Below are positions 17,028-26,326 of a stretch of 64,000 nt of DNA, in pieces. Each line of letters begins with the position of its first letter. The stretch's first letter is position 1. A program made the translations under genes and the position numbers. The DNA is from Bradyrhizobium embrapense (GTDB lineage Bacteria > Pseudomonadota > Alphaproteobacteria > Rhizobiales > Xanthobacteraceae). The DNA lies in contig NZ_LFIP02000015.1 in the NCBI RefSeq assembly GCF_001189235.2, forward strand, positions 30,144-94,143, written 5' to 3'. Below the pieces are notes generated by a model. That model worked only from the letters and a program-made list of their open reading frames with translations, made no database searches and was not told the origin of the DNA.

Positions 17028-17933
17028 ATGGACTGGAACGACTTTCGGCTGATCCTGGCGATCAGCCGGACCGGCTCGCTGAAGGGCGCTGCCAAGGAGC
17101 TCGGCAACGACCACTCCACGATCTTTCGCTGGCTCAACGCGCTGGAGGCGAAGTTCGAGGTCCAGCTGTTCGAGCGCAACGGCGGCGCCTATGTGCCGAC
17201 CGACGCGGGAGACCGTATGCTGCTCGCCGCCGAGCGCATGGAGGCGGAGGCCCTGGCGCTCGACCGCGACATCACCGGCCGGGATTCCCGTCTGTCCGGA
17301 AACCTGCGCATCACCTGCTCGGAATCCCTGGCCTACCGCATCCTCAACGACCTGCTCGCCGAGTTCAGGGCAAGGCATCAGGGGATCACGGTCGAGCTGC
17401 TCGTCGACAACCGGCAGCTCGACCTGCTGCGGCGGGAGGCCGACATCGCCATCCGCGCGACGCGCCCGGCGGAGGGCGACCTGTTCGGGCGGCAGATCGC
17501 CGAGACGGCGTGGGCGCTTTACGCGAGCCCGCGCTATCTGGCCGGCCACGGCGGGCTCAGCGCTGCGCCGTTCGCGGGACATCGTTTTGTCGGCTGGGAC
17601 AGTTCGGCAGTCGCGGCCGCGGCGAGCTGGCTCACCGAAACGGTGCCGAACGATCAGATCGTCTACCGGTCGAGCAGCCTGATCAACCAGATGATGGCGG
17701 TGAAGGCCGGCATCGGCATGGCGTTGCTGCCCTGCTATCTCGGCGATCCCGAGACCGATATCGAGAGCGTGTCGATGCCGGAAGCGGCGCTGACGCGCGA
17801 ACTCTGGCTGATCACCCATCGCGACCTGCGCAACACTGCGCGCGTCCGCGCCTTCTTCGACGTCGTGGGGCAGGGGCTGACGGCCCGCCGCCACCTGCTC
17901 GAAGGACGCTCGCGCTATCGGCCTGCGCTCTAG
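17028..17933 (+). CDS. LysR-family transcriptional regulator
   Basis: A 301-residue regulator. The winged helix-turn-helix spans residues 1-60 (DWNDFRLILAISRTGSLKGA, then HSTIFRWLNALEAKF). The effector-binding periplasmic-binding-like domain spans about 88-290. ATG 17028 was chosen for the GGAGAGCAGGCGG upstream and because the DNA-binding domain begins there. Its stop overlaps by four bases the stop of maiA on the other strand. LysR proteins often control a neighbouring gene, but the convergent arrangement gives no clear target here. Confidence 0.9.
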   Translation: MDWNDFRLILAISRTGSLKGAAKELGNDHSTIFRWLNALEAKFEVQLFERNGGAYVPTDAGDRMLLAAERMEAEALALDRDITGRDSRLSGNLRITCSESLAYRILNDLLAEFRARHQGITVELLVDNRQLDLLRREADIAIRATRPAEGDLFGRQIAETAWALYASPRYLAGHGGLSAAPFAGHRFVGWDSSAVAAAASWLTETVPNDQIVYRSSSLINQMMAVKAGIGMALLPCYLGDPETDIESVSMPEAALTRELWLITHRDLRNTARVRAFFDVVGQGLTARRHLLEGRSRYRPAL

Positions 17934-18589
17934 CGAGCCTCGCCTGACGCCTTGTAGCCGGGTTGCCGAAACGGATGCGCATCGGCGAAGGCCGGCAGCG
18001 CAAAGCATCGTTTCGCCAGCGCCGCCACCTCGGGAAACGTCGCAAGGTCCATGCGATAGACGTCGGCCAGCGCGACCTGGCCGGCAATGCTGATGTCGGC
18101 GATTGTCGGCGTCGTTCCCAACGCGAAGGGGGCGGGCGGACGTCGCGCCAGCAGGCGCTCGTAGGTCGAGAGCCCGTCGGTGGTCCAATGCCTGCACCAG
18201 GACTCGATGGCGGCCTTGTCGGCGCCGAGCGCCTGACCGAGATATTTGCGGACGCGCGGGACGGTCAGCGGATGCGCGTCGGCGGCCAGCACCATCGCCA
18301 GCGACCGCGCATGCGCCCGCTCGCGCGGATCGGCCGGCAGCAGGCGCGGCTCCGGATGGACCTCGTCGAGATATTCGATGATCGCTGCCGATTGTGAGAT
18401 CCGATGACCGTCGTGAACCAACGTCGGGACGGCGTGTCCCGGGTTCACTTCCGCGAAGCCCGGGTCGAACTGGCGTCCGGAGAGAATGTCGATGTCGATT
18501 TCCTCGAACGCGAGATTCTTCAGCGCCAGCGCGACCCGGACGCGGAATGCCGCATTGGAGCGCCAGAAGCCGTAAAGCTGGATGGTCAT
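17930..18589 (-). CDS. maiA: Maleylacetoacetate isomerase / zeta-class glutathione S-transferase
   Basis: A 219-residue two-domain GST. The thioredoxin-like N-terminal domain begins LYGFWRSNAAFRVRVALALK, where Ser11 takes the position of the zeta-class catalytic Ser. GHAVPTLVHDG and SQSAAIIEYLDEVHPEPRLL are standard glutathione-site motifs. The helical C-terminal domain ends FADAHPFRQPGY, as in maleylacetoacetate isomerases. The usual SSCSWRVR motif is changed to RSNAAFRVR, so another zeta-like GST function is possible. In tyrosine catabolism it would convert maleylacetoacetate to fumarylacetoacetate; no partner genes are near. Confidence 0.85.
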   Translation of the reverse strand: MTIQLYGFWRSNAAFRVRVALALKNLAFEEIDIDILSGRQFDPGFAEVNPGHAVPTLVHDGHRISQSAAIIEYLDEVHPEPRLLPADPRERAHARSLAMVLAADAHPLTVPRVRKYLGQALGADKAAIESWCRHWTTDGLSTYERLLARRPPAPFALGTTPTIADISIAGQVALADVYRMDLATFPEVAALAKRCFALPAFADAHPFRQPGYKASGEAR

Positions 18590-18761
18590 TCGGATTGCCT
18601 TCTATCGTAGGCAATCTCTCTAGCGTGCGATGCGCAGTGCGTCGCAGGTGATGCGATTGCTGCGCGGCAATCCGGGCTTGCGGGGCTGCAAGCTGCGTTG
18701 AGGAATCGTGCAGGCTTGCGGATCGCCCTGGGCGAGTCAGGCGATACCGGCGCCGAAGAAC

Positions 18762-19352
18762 CTACTCGTCCTTCTTCGCCGGCTGCGACATGCGCTCGAG
18801 GCGTTCCTGCATGTCCTTCATCTGGCGGCGCAGGTCATCGATGTTGCCGTCGTCAGGTGTCGGCTCCGGCACCTTCTCGGTCTCGGTGCCGCCGCGCTGC
18901 GGCACGAACGGCTTGAACATCGAGAAGGTCTGCTGGAACAGCTCCATGTTGCGGCGGACCTGCTCTTCCAGGGGAGCAAACGGCGTACCGCTCAGGGCGC
19001 CCGCGATCTGCTTGCGGAATTTCTCCTGTTCCTTGGTCAGCGTCTCGATCGACTGTTCGAGATATTTCGGCACCACCATCTGCATGCTGTCGCCGTAGAA
19101 GCGGATCAGCTGCCGCAGGAAGGTGGTCGGCAGCAGGTTCTGCCCGGCCTTGTTTTCCTGCTCGAAGATGATCTGCGCGAGCACGGAGCGGGTGATGTCG
19201 TCGCCGGTCTTCGCGTCATAGACGAGGAAATCCTCGCCTTCCTTCACCATCGCCGCGAGATCCTCGAGCGTCACATAGGTGCTCGTACCGGTATTATAGA
19301 GCCGCCGGTTCGCGTATTTCTTGATCGTGGTCGGTTGTTCAGATTTTGCCAT
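18762..19352 (-). CDS. phaR: Polyhydroxyalkanoate synthesis repressor PhaR
   Basis: A 196-residue DNA- and granule-binding regulator. The N-terminal PHB/PHA accumulation regulator domain (about 8-70) reads TIKKYANRRLYNTGTSTYVT, a strong signature. A second domain (about 75-125) includes FLRQLIRFYGDSMQMVVPKYL. A helical Lys/Glu-rich tail ends MQERLERMSQPAKKDE. In related organisms PhaR binds both DNA and nascent PHB, releasing repression of phasin and pha genes when polymer is present. It is divergent from phaA, so the gap at 19353-19665 is the likely place for its own operator. Confidence 0.93.
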   Translation of the reverse strand: MAKSEQPTTIKKYANRRLYNTGTSTYVTLEDLAAMVKEGEDFLVYDAKTGDDITRSVLAQIIFEQENKAGQNLLPTTFLRQLIRFYGDSMQMVVPKYLEQSIETLTKEQEKFRKQIAGALSGTPFAPLEEQVRRNMELFQQTFSMFKPFVPQRGGTETEKVPEPTPDDGNIDDLRRQMKDMQERLERMSQPAKKDE

Positions 19353-19665
19353 GGGCTCTCACTTCAACACCGAAGAACCTGGAACCCGACGGCATCGCCG
19401 CAGGGCTAAATGCAACGCATCGCAGCAAAGGTAAGCATTTTCAAAGCGGTTCGGCTACAGTTTTGTGCTTTGCGGTTAATTCCAAAGCATAGGATTTGCT
19501 CAGGAATGTGCCAAGAGCGTCATTTTGAGTGCGCCGCGGCGCGATTTGCGCGACAGTCTGATTGACATGCCTCAATGAGATTTACAGGATAGTCATTAAG
19601 AGACAGGCCCGCCAAACCGGCCGACCGCCGTCGAGAAACCCAGCTACAACCCATAGGAGATGTCC
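19353..19665. other. Divergent phaR/phaA control region
   Basis: 313 bases without a gene, lower in GC than the neighbours. TTGACA at 19562-19567 could be a -35 box for phaA, but only a poor -10 (CAGGAT, 17 bases on) follows. TGC/GCA-rich stretches near 19409-19430 (ATGCAACGCATCGCAGC) are candidates for PhaR binding, judged only by resemblance to TGC-type sites described for PhaR in other alphaproteobacteria. Confidence 0.4.
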
Positions 19666-20844
<1,179 letters not shown>

Positions 20845-20914
20845 ACAAGAGGCAGCGAGGTCGGTTAGGTGATGAAAAGATCATCTGTCAACCGCGGCGC
20901 GAGCTGATAGAAAA

Positions 20915-20946
20915 GATGCCCGGCTTTGCGCCGGGCATTTTTGTTT
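20915..20946 (+). terminator. Intrinsic terminator after phaA
   Basis: Nine-base-pair GC-rich stem ATGCCCGGC / GCCGGGCAT with loop TTTGC, followed by TTTTTGTTT. Lies 71 bases after the phaA stop. Confidence 0.85.
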
Positions 20947-20948
20947 CG

Positions 20949-21081
20949 AGAGCATGATCCGGAAAACCGTGAAAGCGGTTTTCCCTCGCGACAAACGCGG
21001 AGCGCGTTTGTGCGGAGATCCTGCTCAAAATGAAGGGAGCTAAAGCGCGATGACGATTGAGCCTAATCCCATCGCGCTTTG
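20949..21081. repeat. Repeat family D, copy 1
   Basis: Starts AGAGCATGATCCGGAAAACC, contains the inverted pair GAAAACCG / CGGTTTTC and the block CGACAAACGCGGAGCGCGTT, and ends with the pair AAAGCGCGATG / CATCGCGCTTT. A shorter, differently arranged copy is at 24152. It fills most of the phaA-phaB gap. Confidence 0.7.
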
Positions 21082-21142
21082 TTGAGTGAGTGCGTAGGCC
21101 GGAGTGATCCGGTTATAAAAGACGGCCAAGGAGGAGACGGAC

Positions 21143-21868
21143 ATGGCACGTGTTGCATTGGTGACGGGCGGGACGCGGGGCATAGGAGCTGCGATCAGCA
21201 AGGCGCTGAAAGCGGCGGGCTACAAGGTGGCGGCAAGCTACGCCGGCAATGACGCCGCGGCGGAGAAGTTCAAGGCGGAAACCGGCATTCCCGTCTACAA
21301 GTGGGACGTCGCCTCGTTCGACGCCTGCGCGGCCGGCGTGAAGCAGGTCGAGGCCGATCTCGGCCCGGTCGATGTGCTGGTCAACAATGCCGGCATCACC
21401 AAGGACACCGCATTCCACAAGATGACGGTCGAGCAGTGGAATGCCGTCATCAATACCAACCTCGGCTCGCTGTTCAACATGACGCGCCAGGTGATCGAGG
21501 GCATGCGCGCCCGCAAGTTCGGCCGCGTCATCTCGATCTCCTCGATCAACGGCCAGAAGGGCCAGTTCGGTCAGGTCAACTACTCGGCGGCAAAGGCCGG
21601 CGATATCGGCTTCACCAAGGCGCTCGCGCTGGAGAACGCGAAGGGCGGCATCACCGTCAACGTGATCTGCCCGGGCTACATCAACACCGAAATGGTGCAG
21701 GCGGTGCCGAAGGACGTGCTCGAGAAGAACGTGATCCCGCAGATCCCGGTCGCCCGGCTCGGCGAGCCGGAAGAGATCGCGCGCGCGGTGGTGTTCCTCG
21801 CGGCCGACGATGCCGGCTTCATCACCGGCTCGACCTTGACCGTGAACGGCGGCCAGTATCACGCCTGA
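21143..21868 (+). CDS. phaB: Acetoacetyl-CoA reductase
   Basis: A 241-residue short-chain dehydrogenase/reductase that reduces acetoacetyl-CoA to (R)-3-hydroxybutyryl-CoA with NADPH for polyhydroxybutyrate synthesis. It has the cofactor motif TGGTRGIG (8-15), NNAG (81-84) and the catalytic Ser134, Tyr147 and Lys151. GQKGQFGQVNYSAAKAG and GYINTEMV are characteristic of PhaB rather than FabG. AAGGAGGAG precedes ATG 21143. A terminator-like hairpin follows. It works downstream of PhaA; the polymer synthase PhaC must be elsewhere. Confidence 0.94.
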   Translation: MARVALVTGGTRGIGAAISKALKAAGYKVAASYAGNDAAAEKFKAETGIPVYKWDVASFDACAAGVKQVEADLGPVDVLVNNAGITKDTAFHKMTVEQWNAVINTNLGSLFNMTRQVIEGMRARKFGRVISISSINGQKGQFGQVNYSAAKAGDIGFTKALALENAKGGITVNVICPGYINTEMVQAVPKDVLEKNVIPQIPVARLGEPEEIARAVVFLAADDAGFITGSTLTVNGGQYHA

Positions 21869-21912
21869 CGCAAGAAGCGTCGTCGCGTCGCGGCTGCCAT
21901 CAATCAAGTCGT

Positions 21913-21940
21913 CATGCCCGGCCTTGTGCCGGGCATTTTC
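21913..21940 (+). terminator. Intrinsic terminator after phaB
   Basis: Stem ATGCCCGGC / GCCGGGCAT, loop CTTGT, then TTTTC. The stem is identical to that of the phaA terminator at 20915. Confidence 0.7.
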
Positions 21941-22005
21941 GTCGCTACAACCTCGGGGCGCCAAGCGAGGATGTGGCCGGCGCGGCCGCGACGGAATGAA
22001 TTGAA

Positions 22006-22872
22006 ATGACGACCCGAACTGCAACCCTTGTCGGACTGACCGCCATCCTGATGTGGTCGCTGCTGTCGGTCATGACGGTTGCGACCGGGACGATCCCGGC
22101 GTTCCAGCTCGCCGCCATGACGTTTGCGATCGGGGCTGCGGTCGCGTTCGCAAGCTTCCTGCTGCGGCCGGCCGCCTTCGGCGCATTGAAGCAGCCGCTG
22201 GTCGCCTGGGTCGTCGGCGTCGGCGGCCTGTTCGGCTATCACGCGCTGTATTTCCTGGCGTTGCGTTTCGCGCCGCCGGCCGAGGCCGGCCTGCTCAATT
22301 ATCTCTGGCCGCTGTTGATCGTGCTGTTCTCGTCGCTCTTGCCGGGCGAGCGGCTGGCGATCCATCACATCGTCGGCGCGCTGCTCGGCCTTGCCGGCAC
22401 CGTTTTGCTGTTCGCCGGCAACACCGGCAGCTTCACGGCTGCGCAGATCCCGGGCTTCGCGGCGGCCTTCGTCGCGGCGTTCGTCTGGGCCGCCTATTCG
22501 GTGATGTCGCGCCGGCTCAAGGCGGTGCCGACCGACGCGGTGGCGGGTTTCTGCCTGGCGACAGCCGTGCTTGCCGCGCTGGTGCACATGATGGTGGAGA
22601 GCACGGTGTGGCCCGCGACGCCGCTGCAATGGCTGGCCGTCGCAGCCCTCGGCATCGGTCCGGTGGGGGCTGCGTTCTTCGCCTGGGACATCGGCATGAA
22701 GCGCGGCGACATCCGCGTGCTCGGCGCCGCCTCCTACGCCACGCCGCTGCTGTCGACCGCGTTCCTGATTGCAGCGGGTTTTGCCAAGCCGAGCGCCAAC
22801 ATTGCCATCGCCGCGATCCTGATCGCCGGCGGCGGGCTGATTGCGGCCAAGGACATGGTGTTGAAGCGCTGA
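22006..22872 (+). CDS. EamA/DMT-family exporter (YddG-like)
   Basis: A 288-residue inner-membrane protein with ten hydrophobic segments in two EamA repeats. The first repeat contains GLLNYLWPLLIVLFSSLL, close to the pattern of YddG-type aromatic amino acid exporters. The second contains RVLGAASYATPLLSTAFL. The likely job is proton-linked export of amino acids or related metabolites, but substrate is inferred from subfamily resemblance only. ATG 22006 follows GAATTGAA, a weak ribosome binding site. The gene ends just before repeat B and the convergent cupin gene. Confidence 0.87.
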   Translation: MTTRTATLVGLTAILMWSLLSVMTVATGTIPAFQLAAMTFAIGAAVAFASFLLRPAAFGALKQPLVAWVVGVGGLFGYHALYFLALRFAPPAEAGLLNYLWPLLIVLFSSLLPGERLAIHHIVGALLGLAGTVLLFAGNTGSFTAAQIPGFAAAFVAAFVWAAYSVMSRRLKAVPTDAVAGFCLATAVLAALVHMMVESTVWPATPLQWLAVAALGIGPVGAAFFAWDIGMKRGDIRVLGAASYATPLLSTAFLIAAGFAKPSANIAIAAILIAGGGLIAAKDMVLKR

Positions 22873-22885
22873 CGCCCTGTCCGTC

Positions 22886-22917
22886 GTCATTCCGGGCTCG
22901 CGCGACGCCGGAATGAC
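22886..22917. repeat. Repeat family B, short copy 1
   Basis: GTCATTCCGG and CCGGAATGAC form a ten-base-pair stem between two convergent genes. Other members are at 31127 and 41511. It may double as a bidirectional terminator, though there is no T run. Confidence 0.65.
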
Positions 22918-22920
22918 GAA

Positions 22921-23355
22921 TCAGGCCGGTTCCCAGCCGCTCGGCGCCAGCTCGAACTTCGCGAACTCGAATCCCGGCGCGACGGTGCAGCCGACCAGCG
23001 TCCAGTCGCCGCGGCTTTCCGCGGCCTGCCAGGCGCCTGCCGGCACGATCGCTTGCGGCTGCTCGCCATGCGCGACGTCAGGCCCGAGCGTGATCGCATG
23101 CGGCGGCGCGCCGTCCTGCGCGATCTTCAGCGTCAGCGGCGCACCGGCGTAATAGTGCCACATCTCGACCGCGTCGATGCGATGCCAGTGCGAGCGCTCG
23201 CCGCGCGCAAGCAGGAAGTAGATCGCGGTCGAATGCGCGCGTCCGCCGGCATCACCGCGTTCGTCGCGAAACGTCTCGCGATAATGCCCGCCTTCGGGGT
23301 GCGGCTTCAGCTCGAGCCGCGCGATGACGTCGGCAGCGGAGAGCTGTGATATCAC
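22921..23355 (-). CDS. DUF985 cupin-fold protein
   Basis: A 144-residue protein of the DUF985 family, a cupin-like beta barrel. Marks are LKPHPEGGHYRETFR at the N-terminus, STAIYFLLARGERSHWHRID, then EMWHYYAGAPL and the closing GCTVAPGFEFAKFEL. The conserved His residues could bind a metal. Function of the family is not established. Its start overlaps the gloB stop by four bases, so the two are co-translated as one operon with gloB first. Confidence 0.9.
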   Translation of the reverse strand: MISQLSAADVIARLELKPHPEGGHYRETFRDERGDAGGRAHSTAIYFLLARGERSHWHRIDAVEMWHYYAGAPLTLKIAQDGAPPHAITLGPDVAHGEQPQAIVPAGAWQAAESRGDWTLVGCTVAPGFEFAKFELAPSGWEPA

Positions 23356-24119
23356 GACTTGTTCTTGCGCTCGCGGAGTTCGCCGAACACCAGCGCCGGG
23401 TCGGCGCCCTTCATGTGCAGCTTGGCGGCGACCACGGGCTCGTCGGCGCGCAGGAATACGTTGGCCTTCTTCTCGTCGCCCAGCAGCACCGGAATCGTCG
23501 GCTTGTTCTCGGCGCGCAGTTTTGCGACTTGCTCGGCGCGGGCCTGCAAATGCGGATTGTCGGCCTCGATGGTGAGCGCGAACTTCACGTTGGAGGCGGT
23601 GTATTCATGGCCGCAATAGAGCCGGAAATCGTCCGGCAGCGAACGCAGCTTCAGCAGCGAATCCCACATCATCGGATAGGTGCCTTCGAACACCCGGCCG
23701 CATCCGATCGAGAACAGCGTGTCGGCCGCGAACACCGCCTTCTCGCCGTCGAACACATAGGAGATGTGGTCGAGCGTATGGCCAGGGGTCTCGACCACGC
23801 GGGCGAGCAGGCTGCCGACCTTGATGACGTCGGCATTGGCGGCGCGCAGATCGACATTCGCGATCTTCGCCGATTTGTCATGTGGCGCCACGACGCGGCA
23901 GCCGTATTTCTGCTTCAGCTCGGCGACGCCGCCGACATGGTCGCCATGGTGATGGGTGATCAGGATGTCGGTCAGCGTCCAGCCCTCGCGCTCCAGCGCC
24001 TTGATGATCGGGCCGGCCTCCGGCGCGTCGATCGACGCCGTCGCCTTGGTGGCGGGATCGTGGATCAGGTACCCGAAATTGTCGGTGAGGCAGCTGAAGG
24101 TGCGAATTTCGGCGGTCAT
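23352..24119 (-). CDS. gloB: Hydroxyacylglutathione hydrolase (glyoxalase II)
   Basis: A 255-residue metallo-beta-lactamase-fold enzyme that hydrolyses S-D-lactoylglutathione in methylglyoxal detoxification. The binuclear metal motif is THHHGDH (Thr55-His61), with the further ligands in VETPGHTLDH and YCGHEYT. The C-terminal HAGH-type domain is present (NKPTIPVLLGDEKKANVFLR). ATG 24119 was chosen because similarity begins there and GGAG lies upstream; ten more codons are open before it. It is divergent from a methyltransferase gene. Confidence 0.93.
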   Translation of the reverse strand: MTAEIRTFSCLTDNFGYLIHDPATKATASIDAPEAGPIIKALEREGWTLTDILITHHHGDHVGGVAELKQKYGCRVVAPHDKSAKIANVDLRAANADVIKVGSLLARVVETPGHTLDHISYVFDGEKAVFAADTLFSIGCGRVFEGTYPMMWDSLLKLRSLPDDFRLYCGHEYTASNVKFALTIEADNPHLQARAEQVAKLRAENKPTIPVLLGDEKKANVFLRADEPVVAAKLHMKGADPALVFGELRERKNKS

Positions 24120-24151
24120 GATATCTCCACGAACAAACGGGACGGACATTT

Positions 24152-24228
24152 CAGAGCATGATCTCCGCGCAAACGCTACGCGTTTGTCGCGAGGGAGACC
24201 CGGTGTCGCCGCTGCCGGATCATGCTCC
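24152..24228. repeat. Repeat family D, copy 2
   Basis: AGAGCATGATC at the left and GGATCATGCTC at the right enclose AAACGCTACGCGTTTGTCGCG. The blocks match copy 1 at 20949 in part and in different order. Lies in the divergent gloB/methyltransferase gap. Confidence 0.65.
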
Positions 24229-24327
24229 TGGCGCGCCCAATATAGGGGTGAAATATGGCGTTAACGCTCCGGCGGCAACGCAAATTTCGGCGCTCACCGG
24301 CTGCAAGAGGCATGTTAGGCTAGGACC

Positions 24328-25080
24328 ATGGACGTCATCGACCTCCGCGACTTCTATTCGCAGCGCCTCGGCATCGTGGCGCGGCAGCTGATCAACCGCG
24401 GCATCCGCGCGCGGTGGCCGAACGCGGAAGGCCAGCGCGTGCTCGGGCTCGGCTATCCGACACCTTATCTCGGCCTGTTCCGTGATACCTCCGAGCGCTG
24501 CATCGCCTTCATGCCAGCGGCCCAGGGCGTGCTGAAATGGCCGACCGGCCGTCCGGCGCTGGCGACCCTGATCGACGAATTCTCGATGCCGCTGCCGGAT
24601 GCCGCGGTCGACCGCGTGCTCCTGGTGCATGCGCTGGAGATGTCCGACGATCCGGAGCGGCTGCTGCGCGAGGTGTGGCGCGTGTTGTCGCCGTCGGGGC
24701 GGCTGATCGCGATCATCCCGAACAGGCGCGGCGTCTGGACACGCACCGATGCCACGCCGTTCGGCCACGGCCGGCCCTATTCGCGGGCGCAGATCACCCA
24801 GCTGTTGCGACAGACCTGGTTTACGCCGGCGTCATGGGGCGAGGCGCTGTTCATGCCGCCGGTGCAGGGCAGCTGGTTCCTGCGCTCGGCGATGGCGTGG
24901 GAGCGTCTCGGCGCGGCGCTGTCGATGCCGTTCGCCGGCGTGCATATCGTGGAAGCGAGCAAGCAGGTCTATCGCGCCATCCCCGCGCGCCGCGAGCGCA
25001 CGCAGCTGATCCCGTCGTTGCGTCCGGTGCTGGTGCCGTCCTCGTCGGCGACACGCAAATCCAGCCACGCGGAAACGTAG
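24328..25080 (+). CDS. Class I SAM-dependent methyltransferase
   Basis: A 250-residue protein with a Rossmann-type methyltransferase core. Motif I is unusual (VLGLGYPTPYLGLF); the later parts are ordinary: PLPDAAVDRVLLVHALEMSD and LLREVWRVLSPSGRLIAIIP. This pattern belongs to the UbiE/Methyltransf_11 group often found beside gloB in alphaproteobacteria. The weak motif I suggests altered cofactor binding. The C-terminal 60 residues are not conserved and include a basic tail. Substrate unknown. Confidence 0.85.
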   Translation: MDVIDLRDFYSQRLGIVARQLINRGIRARWPNAEGQRVLGLGYPTPYLGLFRDTSERCIAFMPAAQGVLKWPTGRPALATLIDEFSMPLPDAAVDRVLLVHALEMSDDPERLLREVWRVLSPSGRLIAIIPNRRGVWTRTDATPFGHGRPYSRAQITQLLRQTWFTPASWGEALFMPPVQGSWFLRSAMAWERLGAALSMPFAGVHIVEASKQVYRAIPARRERTQLIPSLRPVLVPSSSATRKSSHAET

Positions 25081-25103
25081 AACGACCAGCAGCGAGTAAC
25101 GGT

Positions 25104-25126
25104 GCCACCCTCCAGGGGAGGGTGGC
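25104..25126. terminator. Hairpin between convergent genes
   Basis: Ten-base-pair stem GCCACCCTCC / GGAGGGTGGC with loop AGG, 24 bases after the methyltransferase stop and 13 before the DUF4167 stop. There is no T run, so its role as a bidirectional terminator is a guess. Confidence 0.45.
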
Positions 25127-25138
25127 CGCATACGTGCG

Positions 25139-25906
25139 CTACTCGTTGCCCGGATTGAAGTCGTCGCTCGGCGCCGGCTGCGCCGCCATATCGGGGCGGG
25201 GGCCGTGCGGACGGCGGCGACGGCGCGGGAAGCGCTCGCTGCGTTCGCCGCGTTCTGCGCCGCCATTGCCGGCTTCATAGGCGCCACCGTTGACCTGCGG
25301 CTGCGCGCCGCCGGTGATGAACGAGGGCAGGCGATCGACGCCGCCGGCATCGGCCATCGCGGGCTGCGGCTGGTTCTGCGGCTGCGGCTGATACTGCGGC
25401 TGCGGACGATGCTCGCGCTCGCGGTGTTCACGCGGCTGTTGCTCACGCTCGCGATGCTCGCGCGGCTGCTGCTGCTCGCGCTGATAGGGCTGCTGGCCGT
25501 TCTCGCGCATGAAAGGTTGCTGCTGCTGCGGCACGAAGCCGGGCTCCTGGCCGAAGCTCGAATAGCCGTCGCTGTCGTCGTCTTCGGTCTGCGTCACCTC
25601 GGCGTCGGGGCGCGGCTGCTGCTGATTCTGCCGGAACTGCTCCTGCGCGGCCGCGATGATCCGGTAGTAGTGCTCGGCATGCTGGTAGTAGTTCTCGGCT
25701 GCCACCGGATCGCCGGAGGAGCGTGCATCGCGCGCAAGCTGGACGTATTTCTCGGCCACGTGGGAGGCCGTGCCGCGGATCTTGATGTCGGGTCCGTTCG
25801 ATTCGTACACCCGTGTCAGGGGATTCTGGCCGCGCCGGTTATTGTTGTTGTTATTGTTGTTGTTGTTCCGGTTGCGCATCCGCTTGTTGTTCTGACCGTT
25901 TCTCAT
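25139..25906 (-). CDS. DUF4167 domain protein with poly-Asn and Gln/Arg-rich low-complexity regions
   Basis: A 255-residue protein. The conserved DUF4167 domain spans about residues 20-95 and includes NPLTRVYESNGPDIKIRGTA and VAAENYYQHAEHYYRIIAAA. Before it is a run of ten Asn residues (14-23), encoded by a mix of AAC and AAT. After residue 95 the chain is rich in Gln, Arg, Pro and Glu, with repeats of the type REHREREQQP. The tail reads ERFPRRRRRPHGPRP. The composition suggests an RNA-binding or condensate-forming protein, but no function is known for the family. It usually follows prmC and prfA, as here. Confidence 0.88.
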   Translation of the reverse strand: MRNGQNNKRMRNRNNNNNNNNNNRRGQNPLTRVYESNGPDIKIRGTASHVAEKYVQLARDARSSGDPVAAENYYQHAEHYYRIIAAAQEQFRQNQQQPRPDAEVTQTEDDDSDGYSSFGQEPGFVPQQQQPFMRENGQQPYQREQQQPREHREREQQPREHREREHRPQPQYQPQPQNQPQPAMADAGGVDRLPSFITGGAQPQVNGGAYEAGNGGAERGERSERFPRRRRRPHGPRPDMAAQPAPSDDFNPGNE

Positions 25907-25946
25907 CTGTCGCCTTTTATTCCAGCCCTGAAGTTATTGCAGTCCA

Positions 25947-26006
25947 CAGTCCGATTCTCGGAAGTCCGATTTCGCAAAAGTCCGATTTCCCAAAGTCCGA
26001 TTCGGC
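25947..26006. repeat. Short tandem repeat, unit AGTCCGATT plus spacer
   Basis: AGTCCGATT occurs at 25948, 25963, 25979 and 25994, a period of 15, 16 and 15 bases. The spacers are CTCGGA, TCGCAAA and TCCCAA. Confidence 0.85.
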
Positions 26007-26068
26007 GCGCGCCCAGGCGCACGGAATCGCAATACCGTTCGAAGAGGCATCGATGTCGCCGACCATCT

Positions 26069-26104
26069 CGTTCAGCAAAGTCGCGTTCAGCAAAGACGCG
26101 TTCC
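26069..26104. repeat. Second short tandem repeat, unit CGTTCAGCAAAG plus three bases
   Basis: CGTTCAGCAAAGTCG at 26069 and CGTTCAGCAAAGACG at 26084 are 15 bases apart; CGTTCCCCAA at 26099 may be a decayed third unit. Confidence 0.75.
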
Positions 26105-26309
26105 CCAACCGCCGCCGGCAAATCGCGCCAGCGACCAAATCATTCCGCCCGTTGAGACAGGCCCAGTTCTCGTGCGTAAGTGTTCAAGCGCAATAACAGG
26201 CTTTCGTTCGCTTGGCGGTCAGAGCAGCACAGCTTCAGCTATTGCGCTCGATGAGACCTGCGTTCCTGGAACCTTTCGATCGGCGGGCTCTGCTGAACCC
26301 TGGACATCA

Positions 26310-26326
26310 CCCGTAACGGTTACGGG
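26310..26326. promoter_or_regulatory. 17-base perfect palindrome, possible operator
   Basis: CCCGTAACGGTTACGGG is self-complementary around its central base. It lies about 400 bases upstream of the DUF4167 start and 80 bases past the prmC stop. The shape suits a dimeric regulator, but nothing ties it to a particular one. Confidence 0.35.

Noticed and set aside
25813..26196. Open frame on the + strand over the period-15 repeats
   Set aside because: It begins inside the antisense of the poly-Asn run, giving a Cys-rich start, and has no family features; treated as non-coding.
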